This document shows positions 46,775 through 56,556 of a stretch of 64,000 nt of DNA, one piece after another; position 1 is the stretch's first letter; the number at the start of each line of letters is the position of its first letter. Below the pieces are notes generated by a model. It saw only the letters and a program-made list of their open reading frames with translations, made no database searches and was not told where the DNA came from. This stretch comes from Cryptomeria japonica (lineage: Eukaryota; Streptophyta; Pinopsida; Cupressales; Cupressaceae), in NCBI RefSeq assembly GCF_030272615.1, contig NC_081414.1, forward strand, positions 234,220,733 through 234,284,732, written 5' to 3'. A program made the translations under genes and the position numbers.

Positions 46775-49441
46775 TTTTTACTCTTCTCTCCATGTTATCT
46801 AAATCGTTATATGAGTTTAGTTTTGTATGTAATTGTTTTAATTAATGATATCAAATTTCTGCAATCTATAATTTCAATCATTTTAGATCACACTTTGTGA
46901 TCATCATTAAGATAATAGAGAGCTAAGATAGACTTAAAATGACCAATTGTACCAAGACAAAACTAAAAAGGAGAGGAGAGAGGAGGTGGATGGAGTTCAA
47001 AACATAGGGGTACAACAAATAGATAAAAAGTGGGAAAGGTAAATTATTAAAACTAAAGAAGTGAGGAGAAAAGGAAGAAACTAATGATAATTGAAAAAAA
47101 TAAATACCAAAACTAAATAAAGGTGGAGAGTAATATACTACAAATAAATACACATCTATACTATCTTATATACTTAAATTGTTAATAAGATACTTGATGG
47201 TAATAATCATATCTAAAATAAAAGATATTATATGTATAAGTATGTATAAAATAATTAATTAGAATCTATATTCCTACTTTGGCTTATTTGAAACTATTCC
47301 TTTGTATATTAGATATATTTCATTTGTGATTTTTCTTTATAGAGTAATGGATGTAGGAGCATCTATACTCTACAAGCAATCATATATCAACTAAAAAGAG
47401 TTATTTTTTCTTGTTTTCTATTTTCTTAATCAACTAAAAAGAGTTATTTTTTCTTGTTTTCTATTTTCTTAAGATCTTTTTGTGCATTTGGAATTAGAAT
47501 TTATGCTTTTGTTTGTATGTCTATAAATGTTTATTAATTCTAATGTAGAAACATGGAAATTTTTTTTGTCACATTATTGTTAGACTTATTCAAATAATCT
47601 AAGTTGGTGATAATGGCTTATACATATTTTTAACTCAAAATTTGTATTGGAATTTTTTGAACATGGATCTACATGTTTGATCTTTTAAAAATTAGATTTC
47701 ATAAAGATTCCTTTTTTATTCAAGGAAGGAATACTTGTTTGTGCCCTACTTTGAATTTAAATCTTGATTCTTTTATGTTGTGTATTTGAGACCTTAGATC
47801 ATATATAAGATTTATTAGAAAGCTAAATCCTTGTTCCTTGTCTTAGTGGCACATATTTGATTTTAAAATCTTCAACAACCTAGTTGTTGGGTCCCAAAAT
47901 TGTTGCTCACATTTCCTATAGAGATCAATCCTTTTCAAGGCTAAGGGTATGCCATTCTTGAAGGTGGATATACCATCTCATCAACAAATAATGAGTGATG
48001 ACAAGCCAATTGCTAAGAGTGGATATACTGTCATTTACTTTGGGCTTAGTTAAACCTAGGAGGGAGTTCCTACATGTAATATTTAACAAGATTTTATAAA
48101 TATTTTACAAAATAATTAAATTGCAGTGGTATCTAGATCTATGCTTTGACCCTAAATTATGTCATTATATCAAAGGCTAAACTACTACTATAGCATATAT
48201 TAGGATGACATAGGTATGAAAGGCATGATTCACCAAGATTAAAATTACTAAGGCTCATTGAAGATATTTTTCTACATAGAACATTTAATCGTGAAATGCA
48301 TACAAACCTACTTATCACTCTTATATTACTAGTTAAATGCAATTTTTATATTAAGGTGCATGGAAGATCAAACATTTCTAGGATTGATACCTTATGTTAG
48401 GTTACAAATTCACAAAGAACCAAAAGAAATAGCACATAAAAATAACAAAGGAGATATTGGTGCAATCATAGATGGAGGGTTCGGATGGGACTATCCACAC
48501 ATACAACATAGAAAAAAATAAGATCATTATACTAATCACTAGGAACATTCATTACAACATATGCCTTTATATACAAAATAACAATGGTCTCATAGGCCCG
48601 CCACAAGGCTTTACAAGCTATACAATGGATGCATTAGCCTGATCACAATCCTCCAGATTGGTGGATTGAAGCTGATGATCAAACTACTATCTAACTACTA
48701 CATTATCCTTTGAATGATTATAAAATGATCTTATATGCTTCTCTAGCTCTAGAAAAGATATGCATTAGCCTCAAAGGTCTCAATACCCAAGAATGATGAA
48801 ACATGCAAGTCAACCTCAAATACTTTGTGGAAGATGATAACATGTTGAAAACTACGAGAAAGGATTTCCCTAGGGCCCAAATGCCTCAAGTGATTCTTCA
48901 ATTAGATCCACAGGCCACAAGGAGGGTCCACAAGCAGGATATCCCAATTGATATAGCATACTCCGATAAAGAAAATGAATGAACTTCTAAGAGTGATAAC
49001 TTAGTGATGATGAATCAAAATCATAAGATTTTTAGATATGATACAAATGACCTCATGTAGGGTGCAAATATAAGTCCATAAGCCAAGAAGAGGAAGATGC
49101 GGTAAAATGAAGAAGAAAGTGTTGAGATAGCTACAACTACAATGCACAAAAATAAATTTCTTTTGGTTGATGTGGGATTACTTGATAACTAGGGATACTC
49201 ATGCATCCGACACATAGGGTTATAAAGAAAGTGAGCCTCTCACTTTGTTGGGGATAGAGGAAAACCAATTTGGTCTACATTATCCTGAGAAATCCATGTG
49301 CAATATTCTATTAATCTACCCTTCCACTTCACTAGATACTCTTGATATTACTTGTTCCTAGTGCTTCTGCCAATTCTGGTATCCAAGGTTTGCTCAATCT
49401 ACTCTGTGGGTGTTGTGGTAATTGATTTTCCAAAAAAAATT
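46775..49441. other. AT-rich stretch without a recognisable gene
   Basis: No ORF on either strand resembles a known protein. A perfect 43-bp tandem duplication lies at 47387-47472. Between about 48650 and 49150 the plus strand shows possible decayed coding (IPIDIAYSDKENE and LLVDVGLLDN), too broken to assign. The right end abuts a minus-strand copia-type LTR. Confidence 0.4.
47387..47472 (+). repeat. Perfect 43-bp tandem duplication
   Basis: Two direct copies of a unit starting TCAACTAAAAAGAG (47387-47429, 47430-47472) are identical. The unit is T-rich on this strand. Probably replication slippage. Confidence 0.9.
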
Positions 49442-50440
49442 TGTTGGAATCAACAAACACTGAGAGGGGGGGGGGGTGATTCAGTGTTATGCAATTTTCA
49501 ACTTTAATAACTTGATCTTTCAACCACTTAATGCAAATGAAGAAAAGTCAAGTGTAGAAACACAAAACCAAGATCAGCAACACCACAACACCAATATTTT
49601 TATGCTCAAACCCAATTAAGGAAAAAAACATGGTGGGATTCAAACCCACAATATTAATATACTTTTTTAGAAGTATAAAAGTACTACATAAGGGGAATGC
49701 ACATGCATTCAAGCACACTACCTAGAGCTCACTACTCAAATTACAATAAGGGCTACAACCTGGAAGGCTCACTGCCTTACAAAATGTTTACAGATGATTA
49801 CAAGAGGGTTTGAACTATTTAACAACATCAAAAAATGCATGAGTATAGTTCTGGTTAAGCACAAAACACATGATCACACTCTTCTTTGCTACTCTGCTCT
49901 GTTATAATTTTCTGTATTATACCAGAGCACCAATATTCCAAGTGCGCATGTGAAACTGCACACAATTGATCATACACACTTCACACATAATCATCAATCT
50001 GAAAAATGATCAAATCAATAATTCTAATATATTTGCAACATCAAATTAGATCGATTCCATGTTGGACCGAAACCCGCATAACACACAAATGAAATGTGTT
50101 ACCCAAGTTGGCTCAATCCAATCAAAATAACTAGGCAGACTAAAACAAAATGTCCATACACTTCCCATATATCATCTCAATAACCTTGAACATTCAAACA
50201 ACTGCCAAAATCACTCCGCACGATCCACACATAGAATCTTCACATGCTACTACCACAAAACACTATTCTACCATAAAACTGTCTACCAAATCTTCCAACT
50301 CACCCAAAACTTATCACTGGAGGCCACAAACCTATAATAATGCATATCACATGACCACAATGCTTCTCCAAGATCTGCAACATAAAATACTCAACACAAC
50401 TAATCTACTAACCAAAACATTATACACTGTCGGATAACCT
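49442..50440 (-). repeat. Copia-type LTR, minus strand, right boundary approximate
   Basis: Seen on the plus strand, it opens TGTTGGAATCAAC followed by GAGAGGGGGGGGGGGTGATTCA, the reverse complement of the copia LTR end block. The shared core reads CCCAATTAAGGAAAAAAACA near 49610. Further order of blocks matches the minus-strand LTR at 54469. No primer site or coding region adjoins, so it is probably a solo LTR or an LTR remnant. The start of the LTR, on the right, could not be fixed. Confidence 0.6.
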
Positions 50441-51263
50441 ATTCTTCTCATCGAACCTCACTGGACCTCAATCAATCTTATGAAATGAGTGAATCATGAG
50501 TTGCAGATTGGATATCTAACTCAAGTTTCCATGAATGACACATCTAATAATTAATTTAGTGTCTCTTGCAAACAAACTTCACTACTACTACTTATCTACC
50601 TATCATCCATGATACTCATATATGTGTGCAACATTGAAAATAGGTGATATGTCAAGTGTTTCCAGTAAATCCACTTCATAGGCATTTATTGAATCAAAAT
50701 TCCTCATAATCTTACATGGTCCATACTTCCTCATCTTCAACTTGTTATATGTGCTAATAAAAAATATTTCCTTTCTGAGATATGTCATGACTTCATCCCC
50801 AACAATAAAATCCTTATGTCTCTTACTCTCATCTGCATGCTCCTTATACTTACTGTTCATATCCTCCAAATGTTTTCAGACCTGCTTATATGTTGTCTCC
50901 ATATATCCTACAAATACTTATGCTTTTTCACTCCTCTTATTCTCCATACCGATGTCTCTAATCTCTGCAATCCCTCTAGGATGTACTCCGGTCACAATCT
51001 CACATGGTGTCTTCCCTATACTTTGGTTTACTAAATTATTATATGAAAAATCTACTTGTCATATTTCCCAATTTCCTATTTTGTCTCCTACTAAACACCT
51101 TAAAAAGTTGCCCAAAATTTTGTTCACTACTTCTATCTGTTCATCAGTCTATCGGTGATGTGTTGAACTAAATTTTAATTCTATCTTCATCGTCTTCCAC
51201 AAGGTTCTACAAAAATATCCAATGAATTTGGTATCCTAGTCTGAATTTATTCTCTTTGGTAAT

Positions 51264-51268
51264 CCATG
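51264..51268 (+). repeat. Target-site duplication, left copy
   Basis: CCATG directly before the TG of the solo LTR. The same five bases follow the LTR at 52642-52646. Confidence 0.75.
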
Positions 51269-52641
51269 TGTAGGCATCTAAAAATGGTCAATGTTTGCAG
51301 TGTCATACTTTAACATGTTTGTGTTACCTTCTTTTAGAGTTTTCACACTTATTAACACTTTCCTCTATGTCCTTTTCATTCTTTTCCTATCTGATTCCAT
51401 TTTCTCAAATTTGAATTAGGTCTTGTCAATATCAATCTTGATTCTTAACTAGTGATCGTGATCAACTTGTCATATCTATTGGACATCATTTTAACCATAA
51501 TCAGTGTCAATTAGGATTCATCCAAAATCTTTGTCATTTGCAATATCAATCATCCTTTGGTCAATCGTCGATCAATTTGGATCAATTTGCATCATTTCCA
51601 ATCTTAAATCATGAATCAGTTATCATTTTTGATTGATCTATCATCGATCTTTATTAATCTATATAAAGTCAATACTTATCAAATCAACCCTTTTCAATCT
51701 TAATCAATTCATCATCGATCCCTTATTAGTCATCATTTATCAAATCAAGACTCTTTGTCAATTTTGATCAATTTGTCATCGGTATCTATCGTTATCAATT
51801 TAATCAACTTTAGGTTCTTGTTAATTATCTCTTTGATCACAATCGTCATCATTCGTTTATCGGATTATGACATAATTATGACCTAATTCATCTATTTTCT
51901 ATCTCCTAGGGTTTTATAATTCTTTAGTTATTAAATCCTACTAACAACATTAGGTTAAATAATTTTTTTCATTTACCCTATGTCTTGAGTCAAAATTAAA
52001 TTATTTATATAATTTGCTAATTCTCTTTTTGTGAGAGAAACTAATAAATGAAAAAATATTAATTTCTCCCACCTTTTTCTCTCCTAATTTACCCCCCCAA
52101 TTGCCTCCCCTTTTTGCTCCAATTTTTCATAAATCAATTAACACCTTTTCCTCTCCAATTTCTCATAATTGGGAAACATAATTTTCTCTCAATTTGTCAT
52201 AAATATTGACATAGAAATTTGTCATATTTTTGCATAGCCTTGTCATAATTTGCCTCCTAATCATGCTATTTTCCAAATCAAATTGCTTCTTGCAATTGCT
52301 CATTCCAATTTGATGATTTATCAATTCTCCTATGAATTGGGCACTCTTCTCATTCATTTGTAACCATACTTTGAGTACCCTTATGCTGCCAATTTTATCT
52401 CATTTTGTCATTATCTTTCTTTCAATACATTTGTTTTGTAGGTAAGATCCAAACACATTTGAAGGAGAAAGAAGAACAATGAAGGAACAATGAAGGAGAT
52501 ACATGTGTTGGTTTGTATTTTTGTTTTAGCATTTCATTTTCATGCCTCTATTGATTCTGTTAGGGGTTAATTTTATAGCATTTAGCTTTGTGGTTGGATA
52601 ATTTGTGTTATGATTTATTTATGCCTAATTCCTACCTCTAA
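51269..52641 (+). repeat. Solo gypsy LTR inserted in the chromovirus integrase
   Basis: It opens TGTAGGCATCTAAAAATGG, close to the start of the Tat-like LTR at 24083 (TGTAGACACCTAAAAATG), and ends near CCTACCTCTAA. It is 1373 bp long. Flanked by perfect CCATG duplications. Taking it out with one duplication restores the integrase frame exactly. No coding sequence inside. AT-rich, with many TCAATTTG-type motifs between 51400 and 51850. Confidence 0.75.
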
Positions 52642-52646
52642 CCATG
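52642..52646 (+). repeat. Target-site duplication, right copy
   Basis: CCATG, matching 51264-51268; the integrase frame continues from here on the minus strand. Confidence 0.75.
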
Positions 52647-53420
52647 CAATTTGACAATCTCCTTGAAAAATATGTCTGCAACATGCACTACGTCATTATT
52701 TTTCTTACAAGGAATCAAATGTGCCATTTTAGAAAACATGTCCACTACTACCAATATTGAGTCATATCCTCTTTCTGTCCTTGGTAACCCAAATATGAAA
52801 TCAATTCTAATGTGTTCCCAAGGTATCTCTGATACTGTCAAAGATTTGTATTATCCCATATTATGACTGCTTCCCTTTGCAACTTGGTAATGTCTGCAAC
52901 TCTAAAAATACTTCCTAATATCCTTATACATTTGTGGCCAAAAATAGTTTTCACTCACCAAAGCAACTATCTTGTCAACACCAAAATGTTCTAATAATTT
53001 CTTCCAGTATGCTTCCTTTTTTATCAAATTCTCTCTCATTGAACTCCTTAGATGCATAATTAATTTTCCTTGAACAACATGTCCTTCTGAATGAAAAATC
53101 TAACCATTGGTTTCTATATGTCACTATCGATTCCTTACATGATTTCCATGCTTCTACAAAATCAAGATTATTCTTATACAAATTCTTAAGTTCTACAAGA
53201 CCCAATTCTTCCACTCTCATTTCTATCAATAAATTTCTTCCAACTTTATTTGACTTACCACTCCTATGCTTCAAAACAAATGTGTAAATCTACAAGAATT
53301 CAAACCATCTCATATGTCTCTAATTCAACTTGAAAAGAAACAAAACTCCAAGTGCAATGGTTAGTCACATAAAGCATAAAACATTCAAAACACTAAAAAA
53401 AAATAAACCATTATACCTTG

Positions 53421-54266
53421 TGTAGCATCATAAAATTGCACCCTTTGCAATTTTCACCATATTTGGGGCCCTCACCTTAGTGTTCTCATTTTCATGCTTG
53501 ATTGGGACCTATTTATGCCTCCCCGTGCAATAAACATCATATTTTCACACTTTACCTTGTTGGGACCCCTTGTCCTTGCCCTAAATTGGGGTAGGACCAG
53601 GGCATGGCACCCTAGTCCTCACCAGGACCATGGCACCACGCCATGGTCCTCCTCAATTGGACCCTAATTTGACCCCTTTGACCTATCTCAAATTTGAGTG
53701 AGAAAATTTTCCCCATGTCGGCCTATGTCAGAAAATTAATATGTTTGACGACAAGAAAGTATATAAAGAGGTCTTCTTCTATCATTTGGGCATAAGGCAA
53801 GAAGGTGGAGATGATCATAAGGCTAGGAGACTACATTCAAGCATTCAAACATTCATCATTAAGCATTCTTCAAGGCTACATATTCTTCATCTATCCATTA
53901 GAGCAACATTACATCATTCATTTGCAAGCATGTGTGTGTGATAAGGGTTTTGTCATGTTCATGCCATTTCATACAATATATGTGATTATATTCTAGAAGC
54001 AAAGAATCATTATCAGTCATTGTAGATCTAAGGTATACCTTTCATTATTTATTTCAGTATTTGCAATATTTCATTCAAGTTTGATTTCAAACCGGGGTTT
54101 AACAACAAACCCCTATTCCCAACACATTTCCCTTTCCTTTTGTGTGTAGGAAACAGGTGCACAACTATTCTTTTGGAAATAAGATTTATTTGCAGACACA
54201 TAAAAACCCCTTTTGACACGCGAAAAGTTCGGAGGACCGATACGAGGGCGACATGGTCGGGACACA
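53421..54266 (+). repeat. Gypsy LTR, plus strand, same family as 29479-30326
   Basis: It starts TGTAGCATCATAAAATTGCAC and ends near GGTCGGGACACA, about 846 bp. Shared blocks with the minus-strand LTR at 29479-30326 include the start, the GGACCATGG motifs, AAACCCCTATTCCCAACA near 54110 and GCGAAAAGTTCGGAGGACC near 54220. A TATA motif at 53759 (GTATATAAAGAG) is the likely promoter. Palindromic GGACCATGG/CCATGGTCC pairs lie near 53600-53650. Confidence 0.65.
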
Positions 54267-54468
54267 CAATCCCTGCAACTTTTGGCAGATTTCATAGAGC
54301 ATCTCTAAATCATCTAAAACTTCTCAGATCTAGGTGCATGATAAAATCCTGAATCTGTAGCTCACTGTTTATACATATTTTATCTCCAATTCCAATATTC
54401 TACCTATTTCAACAATTCAAATTACAAAAGAGGAAACCCCAAATCAATTCAATCTATTTAGTATTCAG
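54267..54468 (+). other. Leader remnant behind the plus-strand gypsy LTR
   Basis: About 200 bp that still resembles the leader of the minus-strand gypsy element (CTCAGATCTAGG in both). It is cut by the next LTR at 54469, so the element's coding part is not here. Confidence 0.5.
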
Positions 54469-55200
54469 TGTTGGCAACAACAATGAAGGAAGACTGAGAG
54501 GGGGGGGGGGCTGAATCAGTCTTCACTAGATCTACAAACTTAATCACAAGTACATATCTGATAAGTTGCAGTAATAATAGAGACAAGCAAATTAAAGACA
54601 CAACACACAACATCAAGATTTTTGACATGGAAAACCCAGTTAAGGGAAAAACCACGGTGAAGACCTACCCACAGTAAGATGATACTCTGCAGTAGTATGT
54701 GAAAATGTTATAATGGGGAATGCACATGTATTTAGGTGCACTACCTAGATCTCACTGCTCAAAAGATAATGACTCAGAAGGCTACAACCCTTAGGGAAGT
54801 CTCATTGAGTTACAAGAAGATTTAAACTACAATCTGGAAGGAATGAACTGAAAGAATAACATCTCCAAATGCCTGATTACAGTTCCGGTTAAGCACAAAT
54901 GTCTGCTCTGCCACACTAATCTCTACTCAATCACAATATCGAATGATGAATCCTTGTTCACACATAAAACTCTTTGTGATAATGCAGACACAACCTCGAT
55001 CACTAAATTACATGAATATATCACCTATATATACAATTCATCAACCTTGACAACAAGGTCGGCTAAACCCTCAACTCACAATTACAAAAATACATTACAC
55101 AATACAAAGATAAATCACTAAACTAATATAATGATTTAAATGACATAACATGGACCTAATTCAAATTCACAAATGCTCAACTCCACTAGAAATTACACCA
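54469..55200 (-). repeat. Copia-type LTR, minus strand, right boundary approximate
   Basis: On the plus strand it opens TGTTGGCAACAACAATG, then GAGAGGGGGGGGGGCTGAATCA. The shared core reads GGGAAAAACCACGGTGAAG near 54640. The order of blocks matches the LTR at 49442. The right end is not clear and may lie as far as about 55440; no internal copia sequence follows. The flank to the left is TTCAG. Confidence 0.6.
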
Positions 55201-55516
55201 AGATCAACCGCAACATGCACTAGTACATTCGGAGCTGATTTCCGACGACCGTTTGTCGGATTTTCGATGAATTTTCGTCGGAGTGTTGACAAAATCCACC
55301 ATAAAAAAATCGGCATCGGATTGGTCAATGATGCCATGCTCGTCAGAAATTTGACAATCCAATGGACTCTGCCGACGGTCAAAGAAGTCGTCGGTCGAAA
55401 TCTTGGTATTCGTCGTAATTCCGACGATGATCATTTTTATTAAAAAAAATAATTATCATCGATATAAAAGAGCCATCGAAGGAAGGAAACACTAAAAGGA
55501 CTCACCAAAGATAATA

Positions 55517-55918
55517 ACTTCATTGACAAAAGATATCGAATAAAGCAGAGAGGGTCTTCATCGACGGGAAAAGTTCTCAAGGAAATAATACTATCGGTGC
55601 AACATAAAAAGGACCCATCGAAAGGAGCGTTTTCATCAAAAGAATAATATCAATCAGACAAAAAGAAGCTACATTGATAAAAGATATCGATGAGGATATA
55701 GGTTTCGAGGAGGTTAAACTTCATCGACAAAAGATATCGAAGAAAGTAGAGAGGGTCTTCATCGACGGGAAAAGTTCTCGAGGAAATAATACTATCGATG
55801 CAACATAAAAAGGACCCACCGAAAGGAGCGTTTTCATCAAAAGAATAATATCGATAAGACAAAAGGAAGATACATCGATAAAAGATACCAATGAGGATAT
55901 AGGTTTCGAGGAGGTTAA
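55517..55918 (+). repeat. 201-bp tandem duplication
   Basis: Two direct copies, 55517-55717 and 55718-55918, both starting ACTTCAT and ending GAGGAGGTTAA, differ at roughly a dozen positions by eye. Both contain TCATCGACGGGAAAAGTTCT and AAAAGGACCCA. Confidence 0.9.
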
Positions 55919-56177
55919 AAGGCATGTTCTCGATATGTGTGGTTTTGCCGATGTAACTTTATCGGTGATGAACGATAAGGGAAAATAAAGAAAAGCTTCG
56001 GTGAGATAATAGACTCATTCATCGATGGGGCATAGTGATATCGATGAAAGAAGTATTTTGATGGAAAAATTAAGGAGGACACCGAAGCCCAAGGTTTCTT
56101 CAACATAAGACCCAATGGATATCAGATATGTTTCGATGAGGAGACAGCCATACTAACCGAATACAGTATTTCGATGA

Positions 56178-56396
56178 ATGGAAAAAATACTTGATCGAAG
56201 TAATGCTCAAAACAAAAGTATTGTCGATAGAAACAAAGAGATTGATGGACTAAAGAAACAAATGATTGAAAGACATATCCTCATCGAAATGATTATTGAT
56301 TGCTGCAAAAATCATAAACAAATCCCAGGGAAGGTCACATCGCCATTAAATTCAAACGTGTGCCCGAGTGACCGTTGTCCAAAGTGCCATTACTAA
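56178..56396 (+). CDS. Small ORF with coiled-coil and Cys cluster
   Basis: A 72-codon ORF. Residues 1-35 look helical and charged (DRNKEIDGLKKQMIERHILI). The end has Cys pairs (CCKNHK and CPSDRCPKCHY), suggesting metal binding. It lies 160 bp before the uncharacterised gene and may be a remnant of a related gene's 3' end. I do not recognise it, and it could be chance. Confidence 0.25.
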   Translation: MEKILDRSNAQNKSIVDRNKEIDGLKKQMIERHILIEMIIDCCKNHKQIPGKVTSPLNSNVCPSDRCPKCHY

Positions 56397-56556
56397 CTGA
56401 TTAAATACGCCATAACTAGTGGATCAACCATCAAAGGGCACATCATTAAGGAATTCACAGGCGATGAACTGAAAGTAGGAATTGGGCGAATTCACAGATA
56501 AAGCTCAGTAATTCCAAGTAAGTTGTTTGCACACAGACCTCTTTTTTAAAATTCAA

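Larger units (their letters stand above)
50603..53345 (-). pseudogene. Chromovirus-like gypsy pol fragment (RNase H end and integrase), split by a solo LTR
   Basis: Right to left: the end of RNase H (RHMRWFEFL, then LKHRSGKSNKVGRN near 53260), the integrase zinc region (HFGVDKIVALVSENYFWPQM near 52980, with the second CxxC changed to C-x2-Y), the integrase core [20 protein letters not shown] (52820), interruption by an LTR at 52641-51269, resumption with GLPKRINSD (51260), TDEQIEVVNKILGNFLRC, and the C-terminal FIVGDEVMTYLRKEIFF with YGPCKIMRNFDS (50810-50690). It ends EYHG at 50603. The D,D,E positions are present. A frame change near 53040 and several stops inactivate it. RT lies outside or is lost; no chromodomain was seen. 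Confidence 0.85.
55201..56556 (+). other. CpG-containing region rich in ATCGA/CGTCGG motifs, upstream of an uncharacterised gene
   Basis: From about 55215 to 55440 CGTCGG-type motifs recur; from 55450 to 56300 ATCGA/ATCGAT recurs every 20-40 bp. The surroundings are CpG-poor, so this stretch stands out. It includes a 201-bp tandem duplication (55517-55918). No long ORF. It may be the upstream control region or 5' untranslated region of the gene at 56557. Confidence 0.5.

Noticed and set aside
53600-53660. Hairpin of GGACCATGG/CCATGGTCC as a terminator or microRNA precursor
   Set aside because: The same palindromes occur in the related LTR at 29479-30326, so they are part of the LTR family; no evidence for a small RNA.
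54469-55440. A complete LTR ending near the CGTCGG-rich stretch
   Set aside because: No CA end or matching duplication of TTCAG found, so the right boundary is left open near 55200.
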